64,000 bases of DNA from Leishmania infantum JPCM5 (Eukaryota > Euglenozoa > Kinetoplastea > Trypanosomatida > Trypanosomatidae): the NCBI RefSeq assembly GCF_000002875.2, contig NC_009402.2, positions 314,501-378,500 of the forward strand. The letters are read 5' to 3'. Shown here one piece after another: positions 20,901-30,500 of the stretch (within the stretch, counting starts at the first letter, position 1; each line of letters opens with the position of its first letter). The translations under genes were made by a program, and so were the position numbers. The notes beneath the pieces are model-generated. The model was not told where the DNA came from. It saw nothing but the letters and a program-made list of their open reading frames with translations, and ran no database searches.

Positions 20901-22905
20901 CAGCATGTACAAGTCGGACAACCGCCGTGTGAAGCTTGGCTCACTCGTGTGCCTCGGCACCGTCGTCCAGTTTGCGGACCCGCGGCGGCTGGTCAGCATG
21001 GGTGGCCATATCGTGGGGTGCGTGCTGCCGGGGATGCAGGAGCGCGACGCTGTGCAGGAGGCGGCCCGAGAGGTGTTTGCGCGCGTGTCGAAGCTGCTCG
21101 GCCCGCGCCTCATCGAGAGCGCCGTGGAGGCGCAGCTCACGACGAGCGTGCGTGGCGTGGTTGAGGTGGTGAAGGTAAAGCCGGCGGTGGCTCTGGCGCT
21201 GGTCTTCAAGCACCTGAGCTCCCTGGAGACGCACACGAACCAGAACGTCGAGCTGCTCGACGCGATCCTCGACGTCGAGGAAGCCCAAGAAGAGATGCGC
21301 CGTTACCACGACGACATGGTGCGCCTGCTGCTCCAATTCTGCGTGGAGGCGCTAGACGATGCGCAGGAGCTCATGAACAAGTACGTGATGCTCGCCCCAC
21401 GTGAGTTCGAGATGATACCAGTCGAGGCTTTCACAAAGGCGATGAACGTCCCAGGGAGGCGCCATGGGGCGCTGATGGCGGCCACAGCGTACGGCCTTGG
21501 AACGGACCTCGACAACGTCGACGGTATCACCTCCGTTTTCCGTGCCCTCATCGATGCCCTTGGCGACGATACCGAGGCCACGCGCAGCTTCGCCGTCCGT
21601 GCGATACCGGAGCTGCTCAACGCTCTCGAGGAACGCGTTCTGGACACGCTCGAGGACGAGGAGCGTGAAGACATCATGACGAGCAAGCGCGCGGCAGGCC
21701 GCTACCTGCTGCAGTTTCTCAACCCGTTCCAGACCACGCTGGTGGCCACGGCGCGCGCGTTCATCAGTAGCAGCACCCCGGAGTTCACTGTGCTGGGCGA
21801 GGGCGAGCCGCGTCTCTTCGACGTGCTCATGACCTTCTACAACCGCGGCCTTGACTACGGCACTCCGCAGCAGAAGGTCGAGGCGGTGGAGTGCATCCAG
21901 GACCTCATGCGCTTCGCCCCACGCGCGATCAGCGCAGCAGCGGCCAACACGGTCGCCGGTCGCTGTTCCAAGGTGCTCTTCACGCGCAACGAGGGATCCG
22001 TTGTGCTTGCGCTGGTGCGTCTGTGCCTGCAGCTCATGAACTACCCCGCCAGCGGCAAGGAGAAAATGGTGGAGGGCACGATGGCGCTCGCCATGTTCAA
22101 CGCCGCCCTGTGCGACTCGGGCGAGGCGCGTGTGCTGGCGCTGCACGTTGCGATTCAGTTGCTGACGCGCTCGGAGAAGTACGCCGACCTCATCCTCGGA
22201 ACGGTCGTGACCAAGAAGATGGCTGTCGACTCGACGCTGCTGCGTACTGTAATGTGCCGCTTCATCAGCGTGGTGCTGCGCTACGCCAAGTTCACGAAGA
22301 AATTTCCGCACATTCCGAAACTGTTGGACTTGGTGCGTCCCATGTGGGAGGCGCCGGAGTCTCCTGGGCTGGCGGCGGCCGCCGGTGTGGCCGTGGGTGC
22401 GCTATGCATGTCCGAGAGCATTCCTGAGGACGTCGTCGGCGACATCAAGGAGCGTGCGCTGTCCTGCACGATGACGAAGGGGACGCAAGTGCTGGCTGGC
22501 TACGCCCTCGTCTACTCCCTCGTCAAGTGCGCGCCGCAGCGCACGGATCAGGCCTTCCTCTCCGCCTCTGCCGAGCACCTGCGTTCGGCAGCCAGCTTCG
22601 GCGCCGCTGACAAGCTCACGTCCTTGTGGATGCTGCGTGCGGCGGCTGCGGTGGCGAGCACCGGCTGCGTGCCGGCGGCCACCTTCAAGATCGAGGCCTT
22701 TGTGCCTGTGCTGCGCCGCGTGAACCAGGCAGATGAGCAGCTGATGAGTAGTGCACAGTACTTCCGCGAGTGCGTGACGGCTGCGTACCCGGCATCGGCA
22801 AGCGCGCTGGAGGGAATGCCGGGCGAGTACAGCACGCAGTGGAACTCGATCGGCGCCTTCGACGCCGATCTCGATGACGAGGTAGAGGCCGATGTGACGC
22901 TGTAG
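14920..22905 (+). CDS. GCN1: GCN1-like translational activator (HEAT-repeat protein)
   Basis: This encodes 2661 residues, very near the 2672 of yeast Gcn1. Gcn1 is a HEAT-repeat solenoid that binds stalled or collided ribosomes and activates the eIF2-alpha kinase Gcn2. Helical HEAT pairs fill the whole protein. The most conserved part is the eEF3-like centre at about 1600-1840: an S-T-E-A-R-T-T-A-A-K-A repeat, then KAGAAQVFVEVVNACG, PPVQEGFLYIMVYAP and VRDVALAAGDSVVSLYG all match Gcn1. The C-terminal third, where yeast Gcn1 binds the Gcn2 RWD domain, is present. I chose MELAQ at 14920, where helical sequence begins; the upstream frame is rich in Cys/His/Pro from simple sequence. Trypanosomatids have a Gcn2-like kinase, so the pathway is likely complete. 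Confidence 0.94.
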   Translation: MELAQVVHALQRAATVPLAVDVLLQYNNPLSEKEATQLRKFRHLQREQLEGGLKVEEPSEEIVELSHRPGKGLHPLQVVQCVLSAARLPCVRPDQQRRLRKEVLPRVSETTPLSFVEWCTAVQVALHTCLQCFDNSPAALLCVEEVLRLAAPVLLHAPSPPPLFADTVQRASWRKRSAAQQQPRKDTTVPRLKQFTDDEGLQLFLRALAALVQRRAALHARKKKHTLKQHPTTDEAFFTYAPIRHLRQLMQKNASHNMDAVCKAVKSLAPAETIALTPVFQGGAMQLSLTKDQLSSAVKAQPFVAYHVLGAQRPVAGTLKLENIDVTLQFVMYTMGLANTPRDAFLGYVAVLASAPTADLAAYMKAKGKDTLAQWITPFIVNADTLLPDVERVSPVYARLMQQLCAAAPEMLTVLQHTIVYAVGTRCRTPREKEVAMRLLCDMLEALPSEVRAQLEPTADVVSTLSREVAMPAVESAAQAFRLTSALRLEAAMEDGLMGALKNSRKEAAIRRAMLVHLDVHRTPAAVVDGLLTDLMKDCEEVVVVRPDAYLALPFALARGDVATIAKVHPLLSTAEVLRQLDGNVYEQTRAAQVAMELANSGYGVSLIQLLTSCRGLVRRPLLEYVKSVASDASRATSLWSCLTQHVFGLESAGSPPMIVGETAAPALVAVGTALLQHTSSLSLSSTFSELLLCAGHDNVQGADPYFYKASSCLSRRYHSASRAVLERPLRQTLACGEGLERMLSQQAKAIVRHLVEAMGKGVEHQSIAACRALVLLLTQTSAAASRDVFGAIAEAVQASKEWFMALSAEDAAIAAEDIEFMDAYENVTLREQQLLKVYPDRPPKGMSEDDFIDMKKKDAAALAKGREALRAAVEKRSCVIMPAVHQHKSVYLALRLLGTHGHFDLEALPILYEPLQATVTDLHVQGKATHVLAVLATDALTGLLAHTPFRYMAENMVRTVARLTPLKTLAAEDVSQVSAMAHALRQSLTQMLPAPLFVVLMAFARIAFKAGSGANAVSTTIPVATQHQVLGMLMQNLGQVNLPDPTAAMELLTSILQSFPSLYKSVQQGFYTLMSMVPGERLAAVEAGLFNTVDSVRDVTAAAFNRFTHFDTCRRALVLAATLADDPASNVSKHVRRIMEDAVAKCNFVLQPSDWDDLVYFLRTYGGRSEASALRVTETMHQLFARRPTTDEGTQLKWVEDLKALGGAPSVVSLEGLSSTYLGRVPAVVMDYLCQLLESPQTGEALLRQTLKAGRTVLVVADLALLKSISPQLQTRLAKPPKDVTQGHKEQYLATATVWLSVMSCRLQETALLETIIDQQSRTLNNSQSAMVHRCVCESMAEISRNTHIRGSPKLDEFVEKCLKQAIHSGSYIKKKAHAWGLVGVIKGLGLTALRRYNVMGILRKSAQEKHVERSGVMVLLEVLCSEMSPLFEPYALSMATELLEAVADADPNISECADDAAKELMAKLSGVGLRQLIPRLVEGLASDSAKKRVPPLNFIGYVAFCSPKQLAAALPEIMKHIRCCLFDVNNAVSVAASNALRRVAGVVSNPEIQEHVELILNAMRSPSTETESALDALLYTRFVNMVDPASLALIIPVLSRGLGVQVARTRPKAAQIVAAMVSLVSDPRALLPYTEELVRLLEEASQDPSTEARTTAAKAIAALASAIGGNLIDEICQWAFSVLQRVQSGTIEKAGAAQVFVEVVNACGAELLKLYFPNIQTGMTDERPPVQEGFLYIMVYAPSTLQTETFQDFLPISLPWVLEGLSHFSDRVRDVALAAGDSVVSLYGTRNLELVLGPLLDGVTSEVTTLRQSSLQLSAKLMLHLVAHIKKKMRIQVAMADADAETRAELASAMDATTVGNEGDVAAAIGEGGEDGAILTMEAARDVEKRGVSILGSLEEMLGTDNLVRMLSAIFCGRHEHSANVRTDANMAWQACVASIRAAVNKIFDGLALLLVRFASSENPDCVEVAEKTIEFTIRMNETIERFVDAFCSMYKSDNRRVKLGSLVCLGTVVQFADPRRLVSMGGHIVGCVLPGMQERDAVQEAAREVFARVSKLLGPRLIESAVEAQLTTSVRGVVEVVKVKPAVALALVFKHLSSLETHTNQNVELLDAILDVEEAQEEMRRYHDDMVRLLLQFCVEALDDAQELMNKYVMLAPREFEMIPVEAFTKAMNVPGRRHGALMAATAYGLGTDLDNVDGITSVFRALIDALGDDTEATRSFAVRAIPELLNALEERVLDTLEDEEREDIMTSKRAAGRYLLQFLNPFQTTLVATARAFISSSTPEFTVLGEGEPRLFDVLMTFYNRGLDYGTPQQKVEAVECIQDLMRFAPRAISAAAANTVAGRCSKVLFTRNEGSVVLALVRLCLQLMNYPASGKEKMVEGTMALAMFNAALCDSGEARVLALHVAIQLLTRSEKYADLILGTVVTKKMAVDSTLLRTVMCRFISVVLRYAKFTKKFPHIPKLLDLVRPMWEAPESPGLAAAAGVAVGALCMSESIPEDVVGDIKERALSCTMTKGTQVLAGYALVYSLVKCAPQRTDQAFLSASAEHLRSAASFGAADKLTSLWMLRAAAAVASTGCVPAATFKIEAFVPVLRRVNQADEQLMSSAQYFRECVTAAYPASASALEGMPGEYSTQWNSIGAFDADLDDEVEADVTL

Positions 22906-22925
22906 GACGCGTGCAATCGCCTGTC

Positions 22926-22943
22926 AGAGAGAGAGAGAGAGAG
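22926..22943. repeat. AG microsatellite followed by CGG repeats
   Basis: Nine AG units are followed at once by about four CGG units. It lies 21 nt after the GCN1 stop codon, in the 3' UTR. Confidence 0.85.
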
Positions 22944-23164
22944 CGGCGGCGGCGGCTGTTGTTAAAAGGGTGCATAATGGTGTGCCGCCACTATAGTTGA
23001 CGTGTTGCGCTTAAGGCGAAGGGGGCGCACACGGGGCACACCCAAGCACGCGCGTGACCGTATCTGCGTGTGCATAAGCTAAAGACGCCTTGCAAGGAAA
23101 CGAAATTGCGTTTGGCATGAGAAACAAAGAGGGCGCGTGCCACACCGCCGACCCATGCGTCAGA

Positions 23165-23166
<2 letters not shown>

Positions 23167-23218
<52 letters not shown>
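23167..23218. repeat. Long GT microsatellite (26 units)
   Basis: A perfect (GT)26, the longest simple repeat in the window. Confidence 0.95.
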
Positions 23219-23220
<2 letters not shown>

Positions 23221-23340
23221 CGCCCTTCAGCTGCTCATCAGGCACAGGCACAGGCATACCCACAGGCGTGCATGCTGATTGGGCATCAGCGACGCACACA
23301 GCCCGATGGAATTCCCAACCCACTGCCACAAGCGCTTCCA

Positions 23341-23391
23341 CGGCTTCTCCGTCCACCTCCTTTCGTCTCTCGCGCTTCGACCCTCGCGCAG
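23341..23391 (+). promoter_or_regulatory. Trans-splice acceptor for PWP2
   Basis: A pyrimidine-rich stretch ends in GCGCAG with AG at 23390-23391, 82 nt before the ATG. Confidence 0.5.
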
Positions 23392-23473
23392 GTACTTCCT
23401 GCGCGTGCGCCACGCACACACAGAGAGAGCGCTCACACTTCCTTGTCACGACAGCACCAGAAGCACACGCGTC

Positions 23474-26302
23474 ATGCAGACCGTCTTTCAACTCGCTGCC
23501 GTGCATGGCATGCTATACACGGGCGGCAACGTTGTCTTTTCGCCCGACGGCACGCAGCTCTACTCCCCCGTGCACAACTACCTGTCGTCGATCCAGCTCC
23601 AGCAGGCAGGCCACCTCTCGCTCATGTGTAGCAACAGCTCCATCAGCTGCTTCGACCTCTCCCCCGATGGCGACCTTGCTTTTGTGGCCGGGCAGCGCGG
23701 TCTCGGCTTCTTCTACTCCATCTCCGCCCGCGTCGTCCTCGACACGCTCTCCTTCCCCCCGAACTGCGCCACCCCGTGCGTGCGATTCAGCCCGTGTGGC
23801 AAGTACGTCGCAGTGGCGTTGGAGTCCACGCTGCAGGTGTACACGGCGCCGGCCAAGCGTGTCGTGAGTTTCCACGGTTGTCACCGCATCGAGCAGCTTC
23901 ACGCCGTCCTTGCACGGCCCATTACGAACCTCGACTGGACGGCAGATAGCGAGCACATCCTGGTGTGTGGCCAGGATGCACGAATGAAGATCGTGCCGCG
24001 GCAAGGCAAGCTGCAGCAGAAAGGTATGGCACTCCAGCAGAACTCGCTCGTCGGCCACCGCAGCGCCGTTCTTGGGGCCTGGTTCACGAACGAGGGCAGC
24101 AGCGAGGTGGTGAGTGTGGCGGCCGACAACGTGGTGGTGATGTGGCACCGCGCGGCCGTTACACGTAGGGAGATGCTGCAGGCGATCGCAACTGCCAAGC
24201 TGGAGGCCCGATTGGGCGAGCAGGAGGACAGCGACAACGCCGAGGGCGGTGGCGTCGAGGATGAGGACTCCCCGTCTCCGAAGAGCTTCCTCGAGCGCAA
24301 GCGGCTGGAGCAGCTGCGCCTCGACGGCGTGCGTGTTTCGGCCGCCGATGACACGTACCTGCCCCCGATTCTGCGCTATGCCTTCGAGATCAAGGACAAG
24401 TTCATGCTATCGCACAAGGGCAGCGTCAGCGTCACGGCGTTCCACAAGCCGCGTGGGCTTCTGGCGATCGGGTACAGTAGCGGCACCTTCGCCATTCACG
24501 CGTTGCCGGAGACGAAGGGCGGAGAGTTAGCCCTAGTACATCTCCTCTCGATATCTGCTCAGGCGTTGACGGCGGCGGCCTTCGCGCCACGTGGAGACTG
24601 GGTCGCATTCGGCAGTGCCCACCTCAAGCAGCTGCTCGTGTGGGACTGGAAAGCCGAGGCCTACGTGCTCAAGGAGCAGGCACACTACTACGACATCGCC
24701 TGCGCTGCCATCACGGCGGATAGCACCAATATCATCTCCGGCGGCGAGGAGGGCAAAGTGAAGGTGTGGAAGGTAGCATCCGGGCAGTGCTTCGCAACCT
24801 TCACCGAGCACACAGGGCCCATCAGCGGCATCAGCACGAGTGCGAGCACGAACGCCTTCTTCACCAGCAGCCTGGACGGCACGGCGCGCGGCTACGACCT
24901 CATGCGCTACCGCCAGTTTCGCGTCTTCAGCCCTCCAGAGCAGACGCAGCTTTCGTGCATCGCCGTCGACCCGTCCGGTGAAGTACTGGCCGTCGGCAGC
25001 AGCCAAGTCAACAAGATCTTTCTGTTCGCTGTGCAAACGGGGCGCATTATTGACGTCTTGCAAGGGCACGAGGCGCCCATCGCGTGCGTGGCGTTCCACC
25101 CGTCCGGCACGACCCTCACCTCCGGCAGCATGGACCACAACCTCATCTTTTGGGACCTCTTCAACCAGAACGACAGCGGCGAGCGGCTCAAGGGTGACGG
25201 CGAGGTGCTGGGCATCGGCACCGAGGTGCTGTGCGTCACGTACAGCAGCAGCGGGCGACGGCTCGCCGTGCTGACGGCGAAGCAGGAGATTTCCGTGTAC
25301 GAGACGACCATCGCCAACGACCCGCAGCTGATCAAGACGTTTCTCACGACCTTTGACGCGGCTGGCGGCTGGCGCAAGGAGGTGGGGCCGAACAGTGCCA
25401 ACTACAACACTCACTTCACACGCATCAGCTTCTCCCCTGAGGGCGAGAAGCTGATCGCGGGCGGCGACTCCAAGTGGCTGGTGCTCTACCACGCGACACA
25501 GGGCTACGTGCTCAAGAAGTGGCCCATCACGCACAACCTCGACGTGCAGGGTGCGGAGGAGCAGTATCAATGGCGCAACGCCAGCGAGGCAGGCTTTCTC
25601 GGAGACATCGACGTGGATGAGGACGACATGCACCTGTCGCGGCGCAAGCTGCTGGAGATGCCGGGTAGCCGCCACCGCCACTTCGCGACCGGCAAGCGCA
25701 AGACGGAGCTGACGGCGCGCGCGATGGACGTGGCGTTCGCGGCTACGGGCTCCGAGTTCATTGCCGCGACAACGGACGGCCTGCTGCTCTTCTCGACGCG
25801 TGTGGCGCGTCCGCGCTTTCAGCCGCTGCAGCTGAGCTTGCGCGTAACAACCGAAGAGGTGCGCCAGCAACTCTCGAACGGCCAGCCGGTGTTGGCGCTT
25901 ATCGGCGCCTTGAACCTTGGAGATGCGACGCTTGGCGTGGAGTGCCTACGCCGGATGCCGCGCAACTCGATCCCGGTAGCTGTCGCGGCCGTCCCCTCGT
26001 CCCTCTTTCCACAGCTCATGCAGTGGGTGAGCGAGGAGGTGGAGCACTGCCGTGGTCTCGAGCATGCCCTGCTATGGGCGCAGTCCCTCCTGCTCCACTC
26101 CAACGAGGCGTTCGGCGGGATAGGGGCGCAGCAGACCGCGCGGGTGTTGCCAGCGCTCAAGACGCTTCAGCGCAGCCTCTTTCATCACCGCCTGCTTACG
26201 GAGCTCTCCCGCGAAAACTACTTCTCCGTCAAGTACCTCGCCGACGCGGCGCGCATGAACTCGTCCAAGCTGGAGCCGGTTGCAGAGGATGCAACGGAGT
26301 AG
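23474..26302 (+). CDS. PWP2: PWP2/Utp1, U3 snoRNP SSU-processome WD40 protein
   Basis: This encodes 942 residues (yeast Pwp2 has 923). Pwp2 is a UTP-B subunit of the SSU processome in the nucleolus and is needed for 18S rRNA maturation. The start MQTVFQLAAVHGMLYTGGNV and the following VVFSPDG align with the Pwp2 start. Two seven-bladed propellers fill residues 1 to about 750, with clear blades such as GGEEGKVKVWKVASGQCFAT, SSLDGTARGYDLMRYRQFR and GSMDHNLIFWDLF. An acidic loop at about 238-270 replaces the variable linker of other species. The C-terminal Utp12-type helical domain is at about 790-925. I chose the ATG at 23474 by homology, since the frame is open upstream only through spacer. 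Confidence 0.95.
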   Translation: MQTVFQLAAVHGMLYTGGNVVFSPDGTQLYSPVHNYLSSIQLQQAGHLSLMCSNSSISCFDLSPDGDLAFVAGQRGLGFFYSISARVVLDTLSFPPNCATPCVRFSPCGKYVAVALESTLQVYTAPAKRVVSFHGCHRIEQLHAVLARPITNLDWTADSEHILVCGQDARMKIVPRQGKLQQKGMALQQNSLVGHRSAVLGAWFTNEGSSEVVSVAADNVVVMWHRAAVTRREMLQAIATAKLEARLGEQEDSDNAEGGGVEDEDSPSPKSFLERKRLEQLRLDGVRVSAADDTYLPPILRYAFEIKDKFMLSHKGSVSVTAFHKPRGLLAIGYSSGTFAIHALPETKGGELALVHLLSISAQALTAAAFAPRGDWVAFGSAHLKQLLVWDWKAEAYVLKEQAHYYDIACAAITADSTNIISGGEEGKVKVWKVASGQCFATFTEHTGPISGISTSASTNAFFTSSLDGTARGYDLMRYRQFRVFSPPEQTQLSCIAVDPSGEVLAVGSSQVNKIFLFAVQTGRIIDVLQGHEAPIACVAFHPSGTTLTSGSMDHNLIFWDLFNQNDSGERLKGDGEVLGIGTEVLCVTYSSSGRRLAVLTAKQEISVYETTIANDPQLIKTFLTTFDAAGGWRKEVGPNSANYNTHFTRISFSPEGEKLIAGGDSKWLVLYHATQGYVLKKWPITHNLDVQGAEEQYQWRNASEAGFLGDIDVDEDDMHLSRRKLLEMPGSRHRHFATGKRKTELTARAMDVAFAATGSEFIAATTDGLLLFSTRVARPRFQPLQLSLRVTTEEVRQQLSNGQPVLALIGALNLGDATLGVECLRRMPRNSIPVAVAAVPSSLFPQLMQWVSEEVEHCRGLEHALLWAQSLLLHSNEAFGGIGAQQTARVLPALKTLQRSLFHHRLLTELSRENYFSVKYLADAARMNSSKLEPVAEDATE

Positions 26303-27192
26303 CGTGCCTGAGAGGCGAAGTACGCAGCTGCCCCGCACGACGCGGGAGAAAGAGAAGGGGAAAGGGGGCCGCAAGCCGTATGCGGAGGTCGATCCCTCCC
26401 ACTCTCCGCGTGCGTGTGTCGCTGGGCGCGCACGCTGGACATAATACGCTAACAAGTAGTCGCATAATCTGTTGGAGCTCGTCCTTCACCAACCGCATCT
26501 CGTAACCAAGGAAAAAGCACATAAGGACATACAGGACAGACACGCAGGGCGCGCGAGGTCTTGTTGAAACCGCAGCCGACTCTGGCGTCGTCAGCGGTGT
26601 AAGTCGGACGGAAGGGGTGTGGTGATGGATGGGCGAGGGGCTTTCATTGAGAGGAAAATGGGTGCTTGGAGCGTGCCAAGCGGGAGGGTGCGCCAGGCGG
26701 TTGCTCGCGTAAGGCTCTTGTGGCGGGGGCGAAAGGATCATGCGAAGGCTGGCGAAGTGGGTGAGGCGCCTTTGTGCACGTGTGTACCTCTGCAACGCAC
26801 ACCGCGCAGCCAAGCACGCCTTCTCGTCACCGTGTTATGTGCTCCCCTCTCCGCCGCTCGTCATTGCCTCCATCACCCCTGCCTTACCTGCCCCCCCTTC
26901 CGCTGCCTCTCTCGCCCCCACCCACTCATCGGCTCACGTCCACCACGGCTAGTACGCATCGGCACTCCTCCACTTCACTAGGAGTGATGTGTGTGTGTGG
27001 CAAGGAAGGGGGGTGTCTGTGCCTGGGCCTGTGCAGCAGCAGCGTCTACTCCTCTCACGCCATCTCCTCATCCGTCTCTCTTTCTCTTCCCCATATTATT
27101 CTGCTCCCTTCACGATAGCTTAGCGGCGCGCTCGACACACGCAGTGGGGGGGGCCGCACACGAGCACGCAAACGGTGCGCAGCCTGCTTTCC

Positions 27193-27216
27193 TGTGTGTG
27201 TGTGTGTGTGTGTGTG
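27193..27216. repeat. TG microsatellite (12 units)
   Basis: A perfect TG run in the spacer, followed by a degenerate continuation to about 27223. Confidence 0.9.
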
Positions 27217-27481
27217 CGTGTGTATTTATGGCATTCATAAGTGTGTGACGTACGTGAGCGGTAACGAATCGCTGGTCTACACCTCTTGCCCACCCAGCCG
27301 CCCCCTCCTCATCTCCCCACCCCCTACACACACACATTCGTGCCCAAAGAGTGAAGGTCGCACGCACACCCTCGAGGAGGGGTGCAGCTACTGACTTGCG
27401 TGCCCGACAGTGGCGCCTGTGTGTGCCGTGCGAACTCCTATCAGAGTTCCTCATAGCTTGTACTTGCTTGTCCTGTAGGCT

Positions 27482-27521
27482 CGTTTTTTTTTTCTTCGTA
27501 TTATCCTGTGGCGATTTGGAG
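27482..27521 (+). promoter_or_regulatory. Candidate trans-splice acceptor for gene at 27568
   Basis: A ten-base T run flanked by C/T is followed by GGAG (AG 27520-27521), 46 nt before the ATG at 27568. It falls between the upstream in-frame ATG (27508) and the chosen start, which supports the shorter protein. Confidence 0.5.
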
Positions 27522-27567
27522 AGTGTGCGGGGTACTTCTCGGAGGCCACCTCCGGCCACGCAGTTCC

Positions 27568-30500
27568 ATGTCGCACCCCGCCTTTTCGTCTGGGCAGCCC
27601 CCGGGCATGACCGGCAGTGCGGGAGGTACCGGCTCCGCCTTGCTCCCCAACATCACAGCTGAACTTCGCGGCGAGTTCTACCCGCTCCTCTCCACCCTCG
27701 CAAGCTGTGAGAGCGACATCTCGGCCACGTACGTGATGGAGCTCTTCTTCACGCTCGTCCGTCTCGACGCAGTGCTCAAGGCAGAGGAGAGGCAGCTTTT
27801 CGTGAGCACCGCGCAGCAGCTTATCACGCGGCTGCTGCAGCAGTTGCAGAGGGTGCATCGCATGCGGCAACTCATCGACGAGAACGAGCGCTTCGTCGGC
27901 GAGCTTGTCGAGCGGTGTGCTGCGCTGGGACGTCTGTGCAGCGCCCGAGACGGCGATGGTGACTGTCACACGAACGATGGCGAAGACGCAGACGACTTGG
28001 ACGTGAGTGGGCAGGCCTTGCCAGCACCTCAGGTAGAGGACGACGTCGTCGACGGGCACGGCGATGGCGAAGAGACGGTGTGTTCCGTGGCCACGACGAG
28101 GGCGGCTGGAACCGCAGCGACCCGTCTCCGCACCTCGCCACCGGCCGCGCATGCCGGAAGCACCATCGTCGGCCCGGAACTGCGACGTTTTTCGTTTGAC
28201 GACAGCCTCGACGAAATCGAGAACCGGGCCTGGACGGTGCAGCAGTCACAGCAGCAGCAGCTCAGAGATCGCTCCGGCGGCAGCGTGCGATCAACGTCGG
28301 CAGAAACAACGGAGGGGGGCGGGACGACGACGTCCCCCTCTACCTCCTTCTCGCTTCGTCAGTGGCTCCTGCAGCGTCCTCCACCGCTGCAGTGGCAGAA
28401 CAGTGGTCCTCGCACAGCCAGTCGTCGACAGCACATTGGTCACACCCACAGCGGTGCGGCTACACCGCGCATGCATGGCATCATCACCAGCCCCGGGCAG
28501 GCAACCGGCAAAACCTTTGACGAGGATAGAGCGCGAGCCGAAACAACTTCGGGTAGCTTCGCAGAAGCAGCTGCACCGATCGATGTCACACCTGCGGTGT
28601 ACATGGGCGTGCAGCTAGCGCTCCAGGAGCACTTCCGCAACAACGTCCGGCACACTCTCACCGGCAGCACGCTCGCGGTGCCAAGGAACCTGAACGAGCT
28701 GGTTCAGCAGCAGCAGCCGCGCGGCATCACAACGAGGCCAAGCAGTCACAGCAGTGAGCGGGTCTCGACAGACGGTGGCGTTGCAGAGGCAGACATGGAC
28801 TTAGCTCCGCAGCAACAGTCGCTGGCCCTGAACCCCTCTCTCGTCTCCTCCCCAGGGGTGGCGCAGCACCCCTTCTTGTCTTCTTATGCCATCAGCCCTC
28901 CTAACGCCAACACAAGCATCTTCTCCCTGGCAGGAGCGCCCTCCGCGGCGTCGACGAGCAACGCTCTGGGCACCGATGCGGGTGGCTCGCACGGCCTGAA
29001 GATGGGAAGCGGCTTCTCTGCATTGCACTCCCCGACGACGCAGGATCCGGTGGACACGGCGAGGGTGTGGGACCGCACGTTCTGGAGATTTCTGGGCGGG
29101 CTCACCGCCACTGGCGACCTCGCAGTGCTGCTTACACTGTTGAACACGGAAAATCCAGCGCAGACTCAGAGTACCGCAGCACTAAACGCTGCCACCAGCG
29201 GTGTCTCCGCCGGTTACAAGGGCTCGTTCGGGACTGGCAGGGGTGGCGCTAGCACAAAGAGCGGCATGACAAGCAACGCGGCTGCGGCGGCGGCGACCGA
29301 TGCGGCAGGGGTGCCTGGTAAGAGCCTGGCGGCCAGCCCGCACACACCCAAATGCGAGGTGCAACTGCTTATGGAGGCACTCAAGCGCAGCGGCACCTAC
29401 TCGCATCTGTTGCCCGCAGCGAGCACTTTTCAGGTGCTGAGCAACAGTATCGCCTCAGGCGCAGGCACTGCCGGCGGCGCCAGATTCGCAGACGAGACAG
29501 CGAGCGGCCGCGTCGCCACTAAGGGTGAACGGGAGATGCTGGACGACGAGGTCGAGCATCAGCAGCACGCCCACGGAACACCGCTGAGCCCTGAAGCACA
29601 GAACCCTGCCCCCGTCGGTAGTGTGTGGTCCACCGGCTCGCGTATGCACAACAACGGCTGCACAGTGCTTCTCAGCTTGGATGACTTGGCGAGGGAGGAA
29701 GAGGTGCGGCTGCATCGCGACTTCTGGACGCACATCCCGGCCATCCTCGCGACGCTCACGGAGGGCGTCATGTACGGCGGCAGCCACGGAGCTGCACACT
29801 CGCACAAGGGCAGCGGAAGCGCGCCCTCTGAGGCAGGCACCGGTCGTGGTGAGGTGGCTAGCCTGCGTGACCATCACGGCAGTAGTGACTGCTGGAACTC
29901 CGCCCCTCGTCACGGCGCCACCAACGAGAGCGGGAGGGCTGATGAGGCGCTGCAGGACCTGGCGGCGAGTGTTGGCGTTGTAGCCTCGGCAGCTGGGGAC
30001 GGAGAGGACGAGAACGTACTCGCTGCGCTTCATCTACCGAGCGTGGAAGCGCTGCAGCTGCTGCCCACCTTCTGCCCTTTCCTGCACAACTACACTGGCG
30101 CAGTGGCGTGGCTGATCCGCTCGGCACCCGAGTATGCGCGCTCCACACAGGCCCAGCACGCTCGTGCGCTCGCCGTCGTGTCAGCCGCGGCAGCTCAACA
30201 GCAGCAGCAGCGACAGGCTGCCCTCTCACCCAACGCCAACGACGCGACCGGCATTGGCGGCGAGTGCCCAGGGGAGTGCGAGCACAGCGCCACCGCCTCT
30301 ACCAGCTCGGCAAGCGCGCCGCTGAGCAACGCGCGTGCTGGGCTAACGCGCACGGCGGCGCAGCGCTTCTCTGTGGCGCACATGCAGGAGTTGAAGGACA
30401 GCCACACATCACTCAGTGGGAGTGACCGTCGACCAGGAGGTGCTGCTGCGGCGGCGGCGGCGACAGGGCGCACTTCGAATGCCAACAGCCCAGCACCCGC

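Larger units (their letters stand above)
22906..23473 (+). other. Intergenic between GCN1 and PWP2
   Basis: This 568 bp spacer has a GA run (22926-22943) abutting a CGG run, a 52 nt GT microsatellite and the PWP2 acceptor. Confidence 0.7.
26303..27567 (+). other. Intergenic between PWP2 and the 2046-residue protein
   Basis: This 1.27 kb spacer has no supported gene. It holds C/T-rich blocks at about 26850-26940 and 27070-27115, a TG run and a T-tract. Confidence 0.65.

Noticed and set aside
23167..23218. CRISPR-like or satellite array
   Set aside because: It is a plain dinucleotide microsatellite without spacers, in a eukaryotic context.
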